In this document: piece by piece, positions 18,489 through 26,903 of the stretch | Layout of the letters: each line of letters starts with the position of its first letter | Numbering within the stretch: the first letter of the stretch is position 1 | From: JAKCDU01 sp035551615 | GTDB lineage: Bacteria > Actinomycetota > Acidimicrobiia > Acidimicrobiales > Palsa-688 | Reading direction: 5' to 3' | Assembly: GCA_035551615.1 (NCBI GenBank) | Contig: DASZNC010000129.1 | Coordinates: 6,521 to 70,520 of the forward strand | DNA: 64,000 nt | Program-made: the position numbers and the translations under genes | Notes under the pieces: model-generated | Database searches by the model: none | Told to the model about the DNA's origin: nothing | The model's input: only the letters and a program-made list of their open reading frames with translations

Positions 18489-19454
18489 ATGAACGTCGTC
18501 GAGGCTCTCCATCTTCCCGGGATCGAGGCATCTCTCGGTCGGGTGGAGTTGGCCCTGTCGGCCGCCACCCGGGCCGATGACCCGTTCCTGAGCGAGGTGG
18601 CCGGCCACCTGGTGCAGGCCGGCGGCAAGCGGCTGCGCCCGGCGTTGACCGTCGCCGCCGCCCAGGCGTGCGGTAGCGACGTGACCGGAGACGTGATCCA
18701 GGGCGGGGTGTCGGTCGAGCTGGTCCACCTGGGCTCGCTCTACCACGACGACGTGATGGACGAGGCCACCTCCCGCCGGGGAGTGGAGAGCGTGAACTCC
18801 CGCTGGGGCAACCTGGTGGCCATCCTGGCCGGCGACTTCCTCCTGGCCCGGGCCTCGGAGATCGCATCGTCCCTCGGCACCGAGGTCGCCGGGCTCATGG
18901 CCCGGACCATCAGCCGGCTCTGCGAGGGCGAGGTCGGCCAGCTCCGGTATGCCTTCGACACCAGCCGGACCGAAGCGGCCTACTTCTCCTCCATCGGCGG
19001 CAAGACGGCTTCGCTGATGTCGACTGCGGCCCGGGTGGGCGGCCTGACCGCGGGCGCCGACCAGGCCATCGTCGAGGCCCTGACCGATTACGGCTACGCC
19101 CTCGGCATCACGTTCCAGATCTGGGACGACATCCGGGACCTGGTGGCGACCGACGACGTACTGGGCAAGCCCGCCGGCCACGACTTGGTCGAGGGCACCT
19201 ACACCCTTCCAGTGCTGCGGGCGCTGGCCGTCCCCGGCGTCGGTGGCGACCTGGGCGCCCTGCTCGGATCGCCCCTCGATGCACCCGCGCGCGACAAGGC
19301 CCGGGACCTGGTGCTGTCGACCCCCGCCATCGCATCGTCGATCACCACCGGGCGGGAGTGGGCCGACCGGGCCGCCGATGCCCTGGATCTTCTGGGCGAC
19401 TGCCAGGTGCTGGCCGGCGTCGGCCACCGCCTGCTCGACGACCTGACCGAGTAG
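18489..19454 (+). CDS. Polyprenyl diphosphate synthase (class I trans-isoprenyl synthase)
   Basis: From ATG 18489, 321 residues. The first Asp-rich motif is D87-D88-V-M-D91 (LYHDDVMDEA), preceded by GGKRLRP; the second is D213-D214-I-R-D217. The two small residues before the first motif and overall length fit long-chain (C30-C50) enzymes making the side chain of menaquinone, like mycobacterial GrcC1 or Bacillus HepT. Chain length cannot be read with certainty. It is on the plus strand between clpC and lysS, opposite to its neighbours. Confidence 0.9.
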   Translation: MNVVEALHLPGIEASLGRVELALSAATRADDPFLSEVAGHLVQAGGKRLRPALTVAAAQACGSDVTGDVIQGGVSVELVHLGSLYHDDVMDEATSRRGVESVNSRWGNLVAILAGDFLLARASEIASSLGTEVAGLMARTISRLCEGEVGQLRYAFDTSRTEAAYFSSIGGKTASLMSTAARVGGLTAGADQAIVEALTDYGYALGITFQIWDDIRDLVATDDVLGKPAGHDLVEGTYTLPVLRALAVPGVGGDLGALLGSPLDAPARDKARDLVLSTPAIASSITTGREWADRAADALDLLGDCQVLAGVGHRLLDDLTE

Positions 19455-19461
19455 CCCCGCC

Positions 19462-19475
19462 GGTCGGCGCCGACC
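19462..19475. terminator. Palindromic hairpin after the prenyl synthase gene
   Basis: GGTCGGC-GCCGACC is a perfect 14-bp palindrome eight bases after the prenyl synthase stop, in the convergent gap before lysS ends. It could form a terminator hairpin, but there is no T-run. Confidence 0.35.
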
Positions 19476-19644
19476 AGCTGGACGGCCTGCTCCTATCTGT
19501 GGGCGATGTTCGGTATCAGGTCCCGAGAATCGAACACAGAACCGTCCGACCCCCACAGAACGCTCCCGCCCCCAGCCGACAGGCCCGAACCGAGTTGATA
19601 CGCCGAACCCCCGGCCGACGGCCCGCACCGAGCCGCCCGGCGGA

Positions 19645-21054
19645 TCAACCCGCTTCGGGACGCAGGGTCGGGAAGGCGATGACGTCGCGGATGGCGTCGG
19701 AGTCGCTCAACAGCATGATGACCCGGTCCATGCCGATGCCGATGCCGGCGGTCGGCGGCAGGCCGTACTCGAGCGCCCGGATGTAGTCCTCGTCGAGCGC
19801 CATGGCCTCGTCGTCGCCGGCTGCCTTGGCCCGGGCCTGACCTTCGAAGCGGGCCCGCTGCTCGTCGGGGTCGAGCAGCTCGGAGAAGGCGTTGCACAAC
19901 TCGCGGCCGGCCACGATCGACTCGAACCGCTCGACGTAGCCGGGCCGGCTGCGGTGGTCCCGGGCCAGCGGGGATACCTCCTTGGGGTAATCCATCACAT
20001 GGATCGGCCCCCAGAGGTTGGCCTCGGTGGTCTTCTCGTAGATCTCGAGCAGCAGCTTGCCCGGCCCCCAGGCGTCGTTCGGCTCGATTCCTGCGCCGGA
20101 CGCGACCCGCCGCAGCTCGTCGATCGGGGTGTCCAGGTCGACCTCGACCCCGGCGTGCTCGGCGATCAGCTCGGTCATGGTCGCCCGCCGCCACGGTGCG
20201 GTCACGGTCAAAGGACGGCCCCCGTAGCTCAACTCCGTCGTCCCGAGGAACGCCTCCGCGGCTCCGGCCACCATGTTCTCCACCAGCGCCATCATGTCGG
20301 TGTAGTCCCCGTAGGCCTGGTACAGCTCGAGCATGGTGAACTCCGGGTTGTGCCGGGGGGACAGCCCCTCGTTACGGAACACCCGGGCCATCTCGTACAC
20401 CCGCTCGAAGCCGCCCACCACCAACCGCTTCAGGTACAGCTCCGGGGCGATGCGCAGGTACAGGTCGATGTCGAGGGTGTTGTGGTGGGTGACGAACGGC
20501 TTGGCCGCGGCGCCGCCCGGAAGCGGGTGGAAGATGGGCGTCTCCACCTCGACGAATCCCTGGTCGTCCAGCCAGCGGCGGGTCCACGACATGACCCGGC
20601 TGCGCAACTGCAGCGTGCGGCGGGAGTCCTCGTTGGCCCACAGGTCGGCGTAGCGCTGGCGGTAGCGCATGTCGGTGTCGGCGATGCCCCGGAACTTGTC
20701 ACCGAAGCTGCGCCGGGCCTCGGCCAGCAGCGTCCACTCTGTCACTTGTACTGACAGTTCTCCGGTGCGGGTCCTGATGACCTCGCCGGTGGCCGAGATC
20801 CAGTCCCCCAGCGACAGCTTCACGAAGCCCTCGAAGTCGGCCGTCCACTTGACCCCGGCAAAGAGCTGGATCGACCCGCTCGAGTCCCGCAGGTCGGCGA
20901 AGGCCAGGCGGCCCTGGTCGCGTCGCAGCATCATGCGCCCGGCGATGGTGACCACGTCACCGGTACCGGTGTTGGCCTCGATGCCGGCGTACTTCATCTG
21001 CAGCTCGCCGGTCCGGGCGTCCGGTTCAATCCGGTAGGGGGGATCTAATGACAT
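19645..21054 (-). CDS. lysS: Lysyl-tRNA synthetase, class II
   Basis: From ATG 21054, 469 residues. The N-terminal OB-fold (VVTIAGRMMLRRDQGRLAFADLRD) binds the anticodon. Class II motif 1 (FVEVETPIFHPLPGGAAAKPF), motif 2 (RVFRNEGLSPRHNPEFTMLE) and motif 3 (GIGIGMDRVIMLL) are intact. It charges tRNA-Lys. It begins seven bases after the coaX stop and is the last gene of the panC-panD-nadB-nadC-coaX-lysS run. It is a little shorter at the N-terminus than many bacterial homologues. Confidence 0.97.
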   Translation of the reverse strand: MSLDPPYRIEPDARTGELQMKYAGIEANTGTGDVVTIAGRMMLRRDQGRLAFADLRDSSGSIQLFAGVKWTADFEGFVKLSLGDWISATGEVIRTRTGELSVQVTEWTLLAEARRSFGDKFRGIADTDMRYRQRYADLWANEDSRRTLQLRSRVMSWTRRWLDDQGFVEVETPIFHPLPGGAAAKPFVTHHNTLDIDLYLRIAPELYLKRLVVGGFERVYEMARVFRNEGLSPRHNPEFTMLELYQAYGDYTDMMALVENMVAGAAEAFLGTTELSYGGRPLTVTAPWRRATMTELIAEHAGVEVDLDTPIDELRRVASGAGIEPNDAWGPGKLLLEIYEKTTEANLWGPIHVMDYPKEVSPLARDHRSRPGYVERFESIVAGRELCNAFSELLDPDEQRARFEGQARAKAAGDDEAMALDEDYIRALEYGLPPTAGIGIGMDRVIMLLSDSDAIRDVIAFPTLRPEAG

Positions 21055-21061
21055 TGTTATT

Positions 21062-21853
21062 TTATTTCTGATTTCGTCCGAAGATGATGCGCAGACCTTC
21101 GAGGGTGAGCCAGGGCTCGTGGTACTCGATGGCCGAGGAATGGGGGCCGATCAGGCCGGCCAGACCGCCGGTGGCGACGACGGTGCAGGGTCCCAGCTCG
21201 TCCTCCAGGCGCCGGCAGAGGCCGTCGACCTGGGCCGCGAACCCGTAGATGACCCCGCTCTGGACCGACTCGACGGTGTTCTTGGCCAGCACACTCCGAG
21301 GCTCGACCAACTCGACGCGCGGCAGCAGGGCGGCCCGGCTGAACAGCGCTTCGAGCGAGATCTCGATGCCCGGGATGATCACGCCACCCAGGTACTCGCC
21401 CTTCTCCGAGACCACCTCGAAGGTGGTGGCGGTCCCGAAGTCGACGACGATGGTCGGCCCGCCGTAACGCTCGTAGGCCGCCACTGCGTCGGCGATGCGG
21501 TCGGCACCGACCTCTTTCGGGTTGTCGTAGTGGATGGGCATGCCGGTGCGGACACCCGGCTCCACGATCACGGTGTCGACCTTGAACCACTTCTGGGTCA
21601 TCTCCCGCAGGGTCGTGCGCTGGCGGGGCACCACTGACGCCACGGCGATGCCGGAGATGGTCTCCTCCGGATCGAGCCCCTGCAGTTGGAACAACTGGTC
21701 GATCAGCAGCGCCATCTCGTCCGCCGTGCGCGACGCCACTGTCGAGATTCGCCAGTGGTAGAGCAGGTCGGGGCCGCTGCCGGCCGGGCCGTCGCCCGGG
21801 CCGAACAGGCCGATGACGGTTTGCGTGTTGCCCACGTCGATGGCGACGAGCAC
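21062..21853 (-). CDS. coaX: Type III pantothenate kinase
   Basis: From GTG 21853, with GGAGGGG seven bases upstream, 263 residues. The ASKHA-fold phosphate loop is DVGNTQTVIGLF at the N-terminus; GADRIADAVAAYERYG and DFGTATTFEVV (second Asp) are typical of CoaX. It phosphorylates pantothenate in the first step of CoA synthesis, independent of potassium-free CoaA types. Placement after panC/panD puts pantothenate synthesis and its activation in one transcript. Confidence 0.95.
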   Translation of the reverse strand: MLVAIDVGNTQTVIGLFGPGDGPAGSGPDLLYHWRISTVASRTADEMALLIDQLFQLQGLDPEETISGIAVASVVPRQRTTLREMTQKWFKVDTVIVEPGVRTGMPIHYDNPKEVGADRIADAVAAYERYGGPTIVVDFGTATTFEVVSEKGEYLGGVIIPGIEISLEALFSRAALLPRVELVEPRSVLAKNTVESVQSGVIYGFAAQVDGLCRRLEDELGPCTVVATGGLAGLIGPHSSAIEYHEPWLTLEGLRIIFGRNQK

Positions 21854-21857
21854 TCGA

Positions 21858-22742
21858 CTACCCCTCCGCGCCGATGTCCCGCAAGCGGGCGTCCTGCTCG
21901 AGGTCCAGCCCGATGTCGAGCACCGGGGCGGAATGGGTGATGGCGCCGACCGAGATCAGGTCGACACCGGCCGCGGCGTAGGCGGCGACTGTGTCCGGCG
22001 TGATCCGCCCGGACACCTCGACCGGGACGCGTCCGGCCACCAGTGACACGGCTGATGCCACTTCTGAGGGGTCCATGTTGTCCAGCATCACCAGGTCGGC
22101 ACCGGCCGCCAGTGCGATCTTCAACTGGTCGATGGTGTCGCACTCGACCTGGCAGGCCACACCCGGCCAGCGGGCGTGGGCGGTGGCCACCGCCTCCCCG
22201 ATGGACAGGCCAGCCAGGTGGTTGTCCTTGACCAGGATGCCGTCGGAGAGTGACCCCCGATGGTTGACCCCGCCGCCGGCCCGCACGGCGGCCTTCTCCA
22301 GGGCCCGCAGGCCGGGTGTGGTCTTGCGGGTGTCCCGGATCCGGGCCTTGTGGTCGCCGGCCGCATCCACGAACCGACGGGTCAGGGTGGCGACCCCCGA
22401 CAGGTGGCCGAGCAGGTTGAGCGCCGTCCGCTCGGCGGTGAGCACCGACCGCAACGGCCCGGCGACACGGGCGATGACGGTTCCCGGGACCAGGCGGTCG
22501 CCGTCGGCCACGAACCACTCGACTTCGGTGGCCGGGTCGACGGCGGCGAAGGCCACCGAGGCGCTGAGCCGGCCGGCCAGGATCCCTTCGGCCCGGGCCG
22601 CCAGCACCGCCCTCACGGTGGCGTCGGGGGGGACCAGGCCGGCGGTCAGATCGCCGAACACGCCGAGGTCCTCCTCCAGGGCGCGCGCCACCACGGCGCG
22701 AGCGGCGTTCTCGGGGGGATCGAACCAGCTGACGTTCACCAC
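21858..22742 (-). CDS. nadC: Nicotinate-nucleotide pyrophosphorylase (quinolinate phosphoribosyltransferase)
   Basis: About 294 residues from GTG 22742 or 22739; the second overlaps the nadB stop as GTGA. Signature segments are EDLGVFGDLTAGLVP, RTALNLLGHLSGVAT, IRDTRKTTPGLRALEKAAVRAGGG (phosphate and quinolinate-binding Arg/Lys) and KDNHL. It converts quinolinate and PRPP to nicotinate mononucleotide in NAD synthesis, the step after NadB/NadA. No nadA is in this window. Confidence 0.95.
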   Translation of the reverse strand: MVNVSWFDPPENAARAVVARALEEDLGVFGDLTAGLVPPDATVRAVLAARAEGILAGRLSASVAFAAVDPATEVEWFVADGDRLVPGTVIARVAGPLRSVLTAERTALNLLGHLSGVATLTRRFVDAAGDHKARIRDTRKTTPGLRALEKAAVRAGGGVNHRGSLSDGILVKDNHLAGLSIGEAVATAHARWPGVACQVECDTIDQLKIALAAGADLVMLDNMDPSEVASAVSLVAGRVPVEVSGRITPDTVAAYAAAGVDLISVGAITHSAPVLDIGLDLEQDARLRDIGAEG

Positions 22743-24283
22743 TGCACGAACCTATGTGAAAGGGCCGGGTAGGTCTCCCGGAAATCCCGGCGGCGATGAC
22801 CGCCCCGGCTCTCGGTGCGGGCCGTCGCCGCGGCCAGCAGGGCCAGGGCCACGGTCACCAGGTTGGCCGTCTCCCCCTCCGGCAGACCGGCCGCAGCCAG
22901 AGCCGAGATCTCATGGGTGGCGGCGGTCAACGACGCCGCCGACCGCTCCACCCCGGCGCCTTCCATCATCGCCCGCTGCAGGCTCTCCCGGCTCTTGACG
23001 TCGTCGGCCGACCCGATCGCCACCGAGGGACGCACTACTGACAGTGTGACTGCCCCGACATCGCCGGGCTCCAGCCGATCCGGCTCGAGGACGGCGCGGA
23101 GGGCGCCGGTCGAGGAGGGTGCTCCTTTGTCCTGGAGAATGGCCTCGACGGCCCGGGCCGCGAACACCATCCCCTCGACGAGGGAGTTGGACGCCAGCCG
23201 GTTGGCCCCGTGGACGCCGCTGCACGCCACTTCGCCGGCCGCCCACAGCCCGGGCATCGTGGTGGCCCCGTCCAGATCGGTGAGCACCCCACCGCAGATG
23301 TAGTGGGCGGCCGGGGCGACCGGGAGCCAGTCACGGGGCGGGTCGAGGCCGGCGGCCCGGGCGATGGCGGCCAACGTCGGGAACCGCACGTCGAACTCGG
23401 CCACCTCTGACACGTCCAACCACGCCCCGCCCCGTTCGGCGATGGCCTTGGCCACCACATCACGGGGCTGGAGCTCGTCGACGAACCGCTCGCCGGCCCC
23501 GTCGCGCAGCAGTGCCCCGTCGCCCCGGAGGGCCTCGCTCAGCAACGGGCGGGGACCGGCCCGGCCGGGCACGTCCAGGGCGGTCGGGTGGAACTGGATG
23601 AACTCGACGTCGGCCACCGCTACGCCGGCCCGCAGGGCCATGGCCAACCCGTCGCCGGTGGCCTGCGCCGGGTTGGTCGTGACCGGGTAGATGTGGCCGG
23701 CCCCGCCGGTGGCGAGAAGCGTGTGGCGGGCCCGGATCTCGCGGCCCGGCAGGCGGACGCCACGGCAGCGGCCGGATTCCACGATCAGGTCGAGGGCGTG
23801 GCTGTGCTCCTCGATGGTCGCCGCCGTCCGGCGGGCCGCCTCGACCAACGCCCGTTCCACCTCGGCCCCCGTCGCGGCGCCGCCGGCGTGGACGACGCGG
23901 GCCGTCGAATGGCCGCCCTCCCGGGACAGCTTCCAACGGCCGGCCTCGTCCCGGTCGAACTCGGCCCCCAGTCGGGCCAGTTCCCTGACCCGCTGGGGTC
24001 CTTCGGCCACCAGCACCTCGACCGCCGCCCGGTCGCACAGGCCGACGCCGGCCCGCAGCGTGTCGTCGGCGTGCAGCTCGAACGAGTCGTCGCCGCCCGA
24101 CGCCGCCTCCGTGTCGTGCAGCACGGCGGCCACACCGCCCTGGGCCCACTGGGTGGCCGAGTCCTCGAGGCGGCCCTTGGAGACGATCCCGACCCGCAGT
24201 CCCGGTTCGGCCGCGGCGGCCCGCACGGCGGCCGACAGTCCGGCGACGCCGCTACCCAGGATGAGCAGGTCGAGGTCGGGCAC
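22736..24283 (-). CDS. nadB: L-aspartate oxidase
   Basis: From GTG 24283, 515 residues. The FAD-binding Rossmann motif is LILGSGVAGLSAA at the N-terminus; succinate-dehydrogenase-like active-site segments follow (GGHSTARVVHAGG, EFIQFHPTAL, HYICGGVLTDLDG and GVHGANRLASNSLVEG). It oxidises aspartate to iminoaspartate for quinolinate synthesis. The C-terminal helical domain is present. nadB-nadC sit between panD and coaX, an arrangement that joins NAD and CoA precursor synthesis. Confidence 0.95.
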   Translation of the reverse strand: MPDLDLLILGSGVAGLSAAVRAAAAEPGLRVGIVSKGRLEDSATQWAQGGVAAVLHDTEAASGGDDSFELHADDTLRAGVGLCDRAAVEVLVAEGPQRVRELARLGAEFDRDEAGRWKLSREGGHSTARVVHAGGAATGAEVERALVEAARRTAATIEEHSHALDLIVESGRCRGVRLPGREIRARHTLLATGGAGHIYPVTTNPAQATGDGLAMALRAGVAVADVEFIQFHPTALDVPGRAGPRPLLSEALRGDGALLRDGAGERFVDELQPRDVVAKAIAERGGAWLDVSEVAEFDVRFPTLAAIARAAGLDPPRDWLPVAPAAHYICGGVLTDLDGATTMPGLWAAGEVACSGVHGANRLASNSLVEGMVFAARAVEAILQDKGAPSSTGALRAVLEPDRLEPGDVGAVTLSVVRPSVAIGSADDVKSRESLQRAMMEGAGVERSAASLTAATHEISALAAAGLPEGETANLVTVALALLAAATARTESRGGHRRRDFRETYPALSHRFVQW

Positions 24284-24296
24284 TCCGGTGCCCGGT

Positions 24297-24686
24297 CTAG
24301 TTGGCGGCGCCCCGCCAGGTGCGACCGTCGAGGACCGCCTCGGCCGGGACCTGGCGGTTCCATTGATCGACGTGGACGACGGTCGGCGCGTAGGTCTCGA
24401 GCTCGGCCGTCTCGTAGTCGGCGTAGGTGATGATGATCACCTTGTCACCGGGGTGGACCAGGCGGGCGGCCGCCCCGTTGAGGCACACCTGGCCGGGCTG
24501 GCCGACGATGGCGTAGGTCTCGAAGCGGGCCCCGTTGTCGATGTCGAGCACGGCGACCTGCTCGTGCTCGAGGAGGTCGGCGGCCGCCATGAGCTCGGGG
24601 TCTAGGCTGATCGAGCCGATGTAGTTGAGGTCGGCCTCGGTAACCGTGGCCCGGTGGATCTTGGACTTCATCATGCGGCGGCGCAA
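24297..24686 (-). CDS. panD: Aspartate 1-decarboxylase (pyruvoyl enzyme)
   Basis: TTG 24686 lies eight bases after AAGGAG and gives (M)RRRMMKSKIHRATV, which aligns with the usual PanD N-terminus; the ATG pair downstream (24674) is too far from that ribosome-binding site. The self-cleavage site is Gly-Ser in YIGSISLD, where Ser becomes the pyruvoyl group. It makes beta-alanine for pantothenate. About 129 residues, normal length. The open frame continues upstream into panC but is not coding there. Confidence 0.95.
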   Translation of the reverse strand: MRRRMMKSKIHRATVTEADLNYIGSISLDPELMAAADLLEHEQVAVLDIDNGARFETYAIVGQPGQVCLNGAAARLVHPGDKVIIITYADYETAELETYAPTVVHVDQWNRQVPAEAVLDGRTWRGAAN

Positions 24687-24775
24687 CGTTGGATCTCCTT
24701 GGCTGGCAGGGCTGGTGGGCGGGGGCTCGGTGGACTTGGGCGGCGGGTGCGGGGGCGGTGCGGGCGGGCGGCGGC

Positions 24776-25645
24776 TCAGGGGTGGCCGGTCGGCGGGTTG
24801 GCGTCGATGTTGTCGATGAGGCGGGCCCGGCCCAGGTGGGCGGCCACGAGCAGGCGGACGCTCCGGCGCACCGTGGCCGGCCGGGTCAGGTCGTCGGGAT
24901 CGGCCACCTGGGCGTAGTCCAGGCGGAACTCGGGGTGGCGGGCCAGGGAGTTGGCCATGATGGCCTCGACCTTGTCGGGGTCGTCGACGCCGTCGTCCTC
25001 GATGGCCCGCTTGCCGGCGAGGAGGGTGTAGTAGAGGTGGGGGGCGACCCGGCGCTCGTCGGCGGTCAGGTAGGCGTTGCGGCTGGACAGGGCCAGCCCG
25101 TCGGTCTCGCGCACGGTGGGCAGGCCCATGATCTCGACCGGCATGTTGAGATCGGAGACCATGCGCCGGACCACGGTCAACTGTTGATAGTCCTTCTCGC
25201 CGAAGTAGGCCCAGCACGGACCGGTCAGGTTGAGCAGCTTGGCCACGATGGTGGTCACGCCGTCGAAGTGGCCGGGCCGGCGGGCTCCTTCCATGGGCGA
25301 CGTCAGGTCGGCCACCTTCACCGAGGCCTTGCCCGGCTGCGGCCACAACTCCTCGGTGCTCGGCGCGAACACGAAATGGGCGCCCGCCTCCTCGGCCATC
25401 TGCACGTCCCGGTCCAGATCGCGCGGGTAGGCGGCCAGGTCCTCGGTCGGGCCGAACTGCAGCGGGTTGACGTAGTCGGTCATGGCGACCACATCGCAGT
25501 CCCCACTGGCCCTACGGATGAGCGACATGTGGCCGGCGTGCAGCGCGCCCATCGTCGGCACCAGTCCTACCTGACGGCCCTCGGACCGGCAGGCGTCCAG
25601 ACGCTCACGCCAGGCAGCCGCCTGGTGGATGACTTCGACGGGCAA
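24776..25645 (-). CDS. panC: Pantothenate synthetase
   Basis: TTG 25645 gives 289 residues. The nucleotidyltransferase signature is VGLVPTMGALHAGHMSLIRRA (HxGH at the ATP site), followed by NPLQFGPTEDL, FGEKDYQQL and TDGLALSSRN. It condenses pantoate and beta-alanine. It is the first gene of a run ending at lysS, and the 211 bases before it contain inverted-repeat sites likely to control the run. No panB is in the window. Confidence 0.96.
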   Translation of the reverse strand: MPVEVIHQAAAWRERLDACRSEGRQVGLVPTMGALHAGHMSLIRRASGDCDVVAMTDYVNPLQFGPTEDLAAYPRDLDRDVQMAEEAGAHFVFAPSTEELWPQPGKASVKVADLTSPMEGARRPGHFDGVTTIVAKLLNLTGPCWAYFGEKDYQQLTVVRRMVSDLNMPVEIMGLPTVRETDGLALSSRNAYLTADERRVAPHLYYTLLAGKRAIEDDGVDDPDKVEAIMANSLARHPEFRLDYAQVADPDDLTRPATVRRSVRLLVAAHLGRARLIDNIDANPPTGHP

Positions 25646-25743
25646 GTTGTGGCCTTTCGACGTTCCGGCCCCGGTGGGTGCCGTTCGTACGGTAAGGCTC
25701 AGGATAGCTTGCCGGACGGGGTGGCGGGGCTCCGTGCCGTTGG

Positions 25744-25835
25744 TGTAATTTTGTTAGATTCCACCAACTTTGTATGAGAACGATGCGTGCGGCGCAGTTT
25801 TCGTACAAAGTTGACAATTTCCAACAAAGTAGGAG
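25744..25835. promoter_or_regulatory. Inverted pair of ACAAAGTT-type repeats upstream of panC
   Basis: CAACTTTGTA (25765-25774) and its exact reverse complement TACAAAGTTG (25804-25813) are 29 bases apart. Beyond each lies a weaker copy: TTTTGTTA near 25749 and CAACAAAGTA at 25822-25831. The layout is two diverging arms, each with two half-sites about 18 bases apart, in an AT-rich island in high-GC DNA. It lies between the folK stop and the panC start, so it probably regulates panC and following genes. Confidence 0.5.
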
Positions 25836-25856
25836 CCCGTTCTCCGCGTCGCCCTC

Positions 25857-26432
25857 CTACAGCGGGCCGACCGGCCGTACGCCCCGGCCGATGTCGGTGG
25901 TCAGGTGACCGACGACTAGCTCCGGGGCCAGGTCGGCGAGCGGTACCAGCACGAAGCCGCGCTCCCACATGCGGGGGTGGGGCACGATGAGGTCGGGCTC
26001 GTTGACCGCCTCGTCGCCGACCAGGAGGACGTCGACGTCCAGGGTGCGGGGCCCCCAGCGCTCGACCCGGACCCGTTCGGCCGCCGATTCGGCCGCTTGG
26101 GCGACGGCCAGGAGCTCGCGCGGGCTGCGGGTGGTCCACAGTTCGACCACGCAGTTCAGGAACGCCCCTTGTCCGGGCGGGCCCCCGACCGGGTCGGTCT
26201 CGTACAGCTGCGACACTGCGGTCACGTCCGGTATGCGACGCATGGCCGCCTTCAGGTAGGCCCGCCGGTCGCCCAGGTTGGAGCCGAGGGCGAGGAACGC
26301 CCGCACCGGGGCCCGGGGCTGGCGGCGCTCCTGGACGGCGCTCTCGATCGTCGGTGGTGACGGGGCGTCGCCCGTCGGTGACTGCGGCCGGCGGGTGATG
26401 GCCGATTGCGGGCGGGGCCGGCGGGCGGACAC
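25857..26432 (-). CDS. folK: 2-amino-4-hydroxy-6-hydroxymethyldihydropteridine pyrophosphokinase
   Basis: The HPPK core starts FLALGSNLGDRRAYL and contains RWGPRTLDVDVLLVGD and LIVPHPRMWERGFVLVPL, the ATP and pterin-binding signatures. GTG 26432 gives 191 residues with about 42 low-complexity Arg/Pro/Ser residues before the core. GTG 26306 (VRAFLALGSNLGD) would give the usual short start and is a serious alternative. Last gene of the folate operon, five bases after folB. Confidence 0.93.
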   Translation of the reverse strand: MSARRPRPQSAITRRPQSPTGDAPSPPTIESAVQERRQPRAPVRAFLALGSNLGDRRAYLKAAMRRIPDVTAVSQLYETDPVGGPPGQGAFLNCVVELWTTRSPRELLAVAQAAESAAERVRVERWGPRTLDVDVLLVGDEAVNEPDLIVPHPRMWERGFVLVPLADLAPELVVGHLTTDIGRGVRPVGPL

Positions 26433-26437
26433 GGCGG

Positions 26438-26893
26438 TCAGCGGCCGGCGACCGGCGGCCGCCCGGGTCCGCCCGGCGCCTCATCGATGTGATCGGCCGG
26501 CGACCGGCCCGCCCCGCCCGGCGCATCGCCGGCGCGGACCCGGCGGATGGTGACGCCGGCGGAGGCCATGTCGACCGGCACCGGTGGGCGCAGTTTGCGC
26601 AGCGTGACCTGTACCGAGGTGACCGCCGGGCCGGCGTCGAGGGTGGCCCGGGCGATGCGATCGGCCAGGTGCTCGAGCAGTTCGGCGTGCTCGCCCCCGA
26701 TCTGGTCGACGACCAGCTGGGCGATGGCGCCGTAGTCGACGGTGTCGGCCAGCGCATCGGTGCGGCCGGCCGTGGTCAGGTCGATGGCCAGGTCCAGGTC
26801 GACCTCGAAGGGCTGGGCCCGCTGATGCTCCTCGTCGAGCACTCCGTGGCGGCCGACGGCCCGTATGCCGCGCAGCTGGATGGAGTCGGCCAT
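26438..26893 (-). CDS. folB: Dihydroneopterin aldolase
   Basis: ATG 26893 gives 151 residues. The core (IQLRGIRAVGRHGVLDEEH, with the catalytic Glu, then DTVDYGAIAQLV and VTLRKLRPPVP with the catalytic Lys) matches FolB, which releases hydroxymethyldihydropterin for FolK. The C-terminus has about 30 extra Pro/Gly-rich residues beyond the normal end (GDAPGGAGRSPAD). It begins 10 bases after the phosphatase-like gene. Confidence 0.93.
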   Translation of the reverse strand: MADSIQLRGIRAVGRHGVLDEEHQRAQPFEVDLDLAIDLTTAGRTDALADTVDYGAIAQLVVDQIGGEHAELLEHLADRIARATLDAGPAVTSVQVTLRKLRPPVPVDMASAGVTIRRVRAGDAPGGAGRSPADHIDEAPGGPGRPPVAGR

Positions 26894-26903
26894 CCGGCCT
26901 GGC

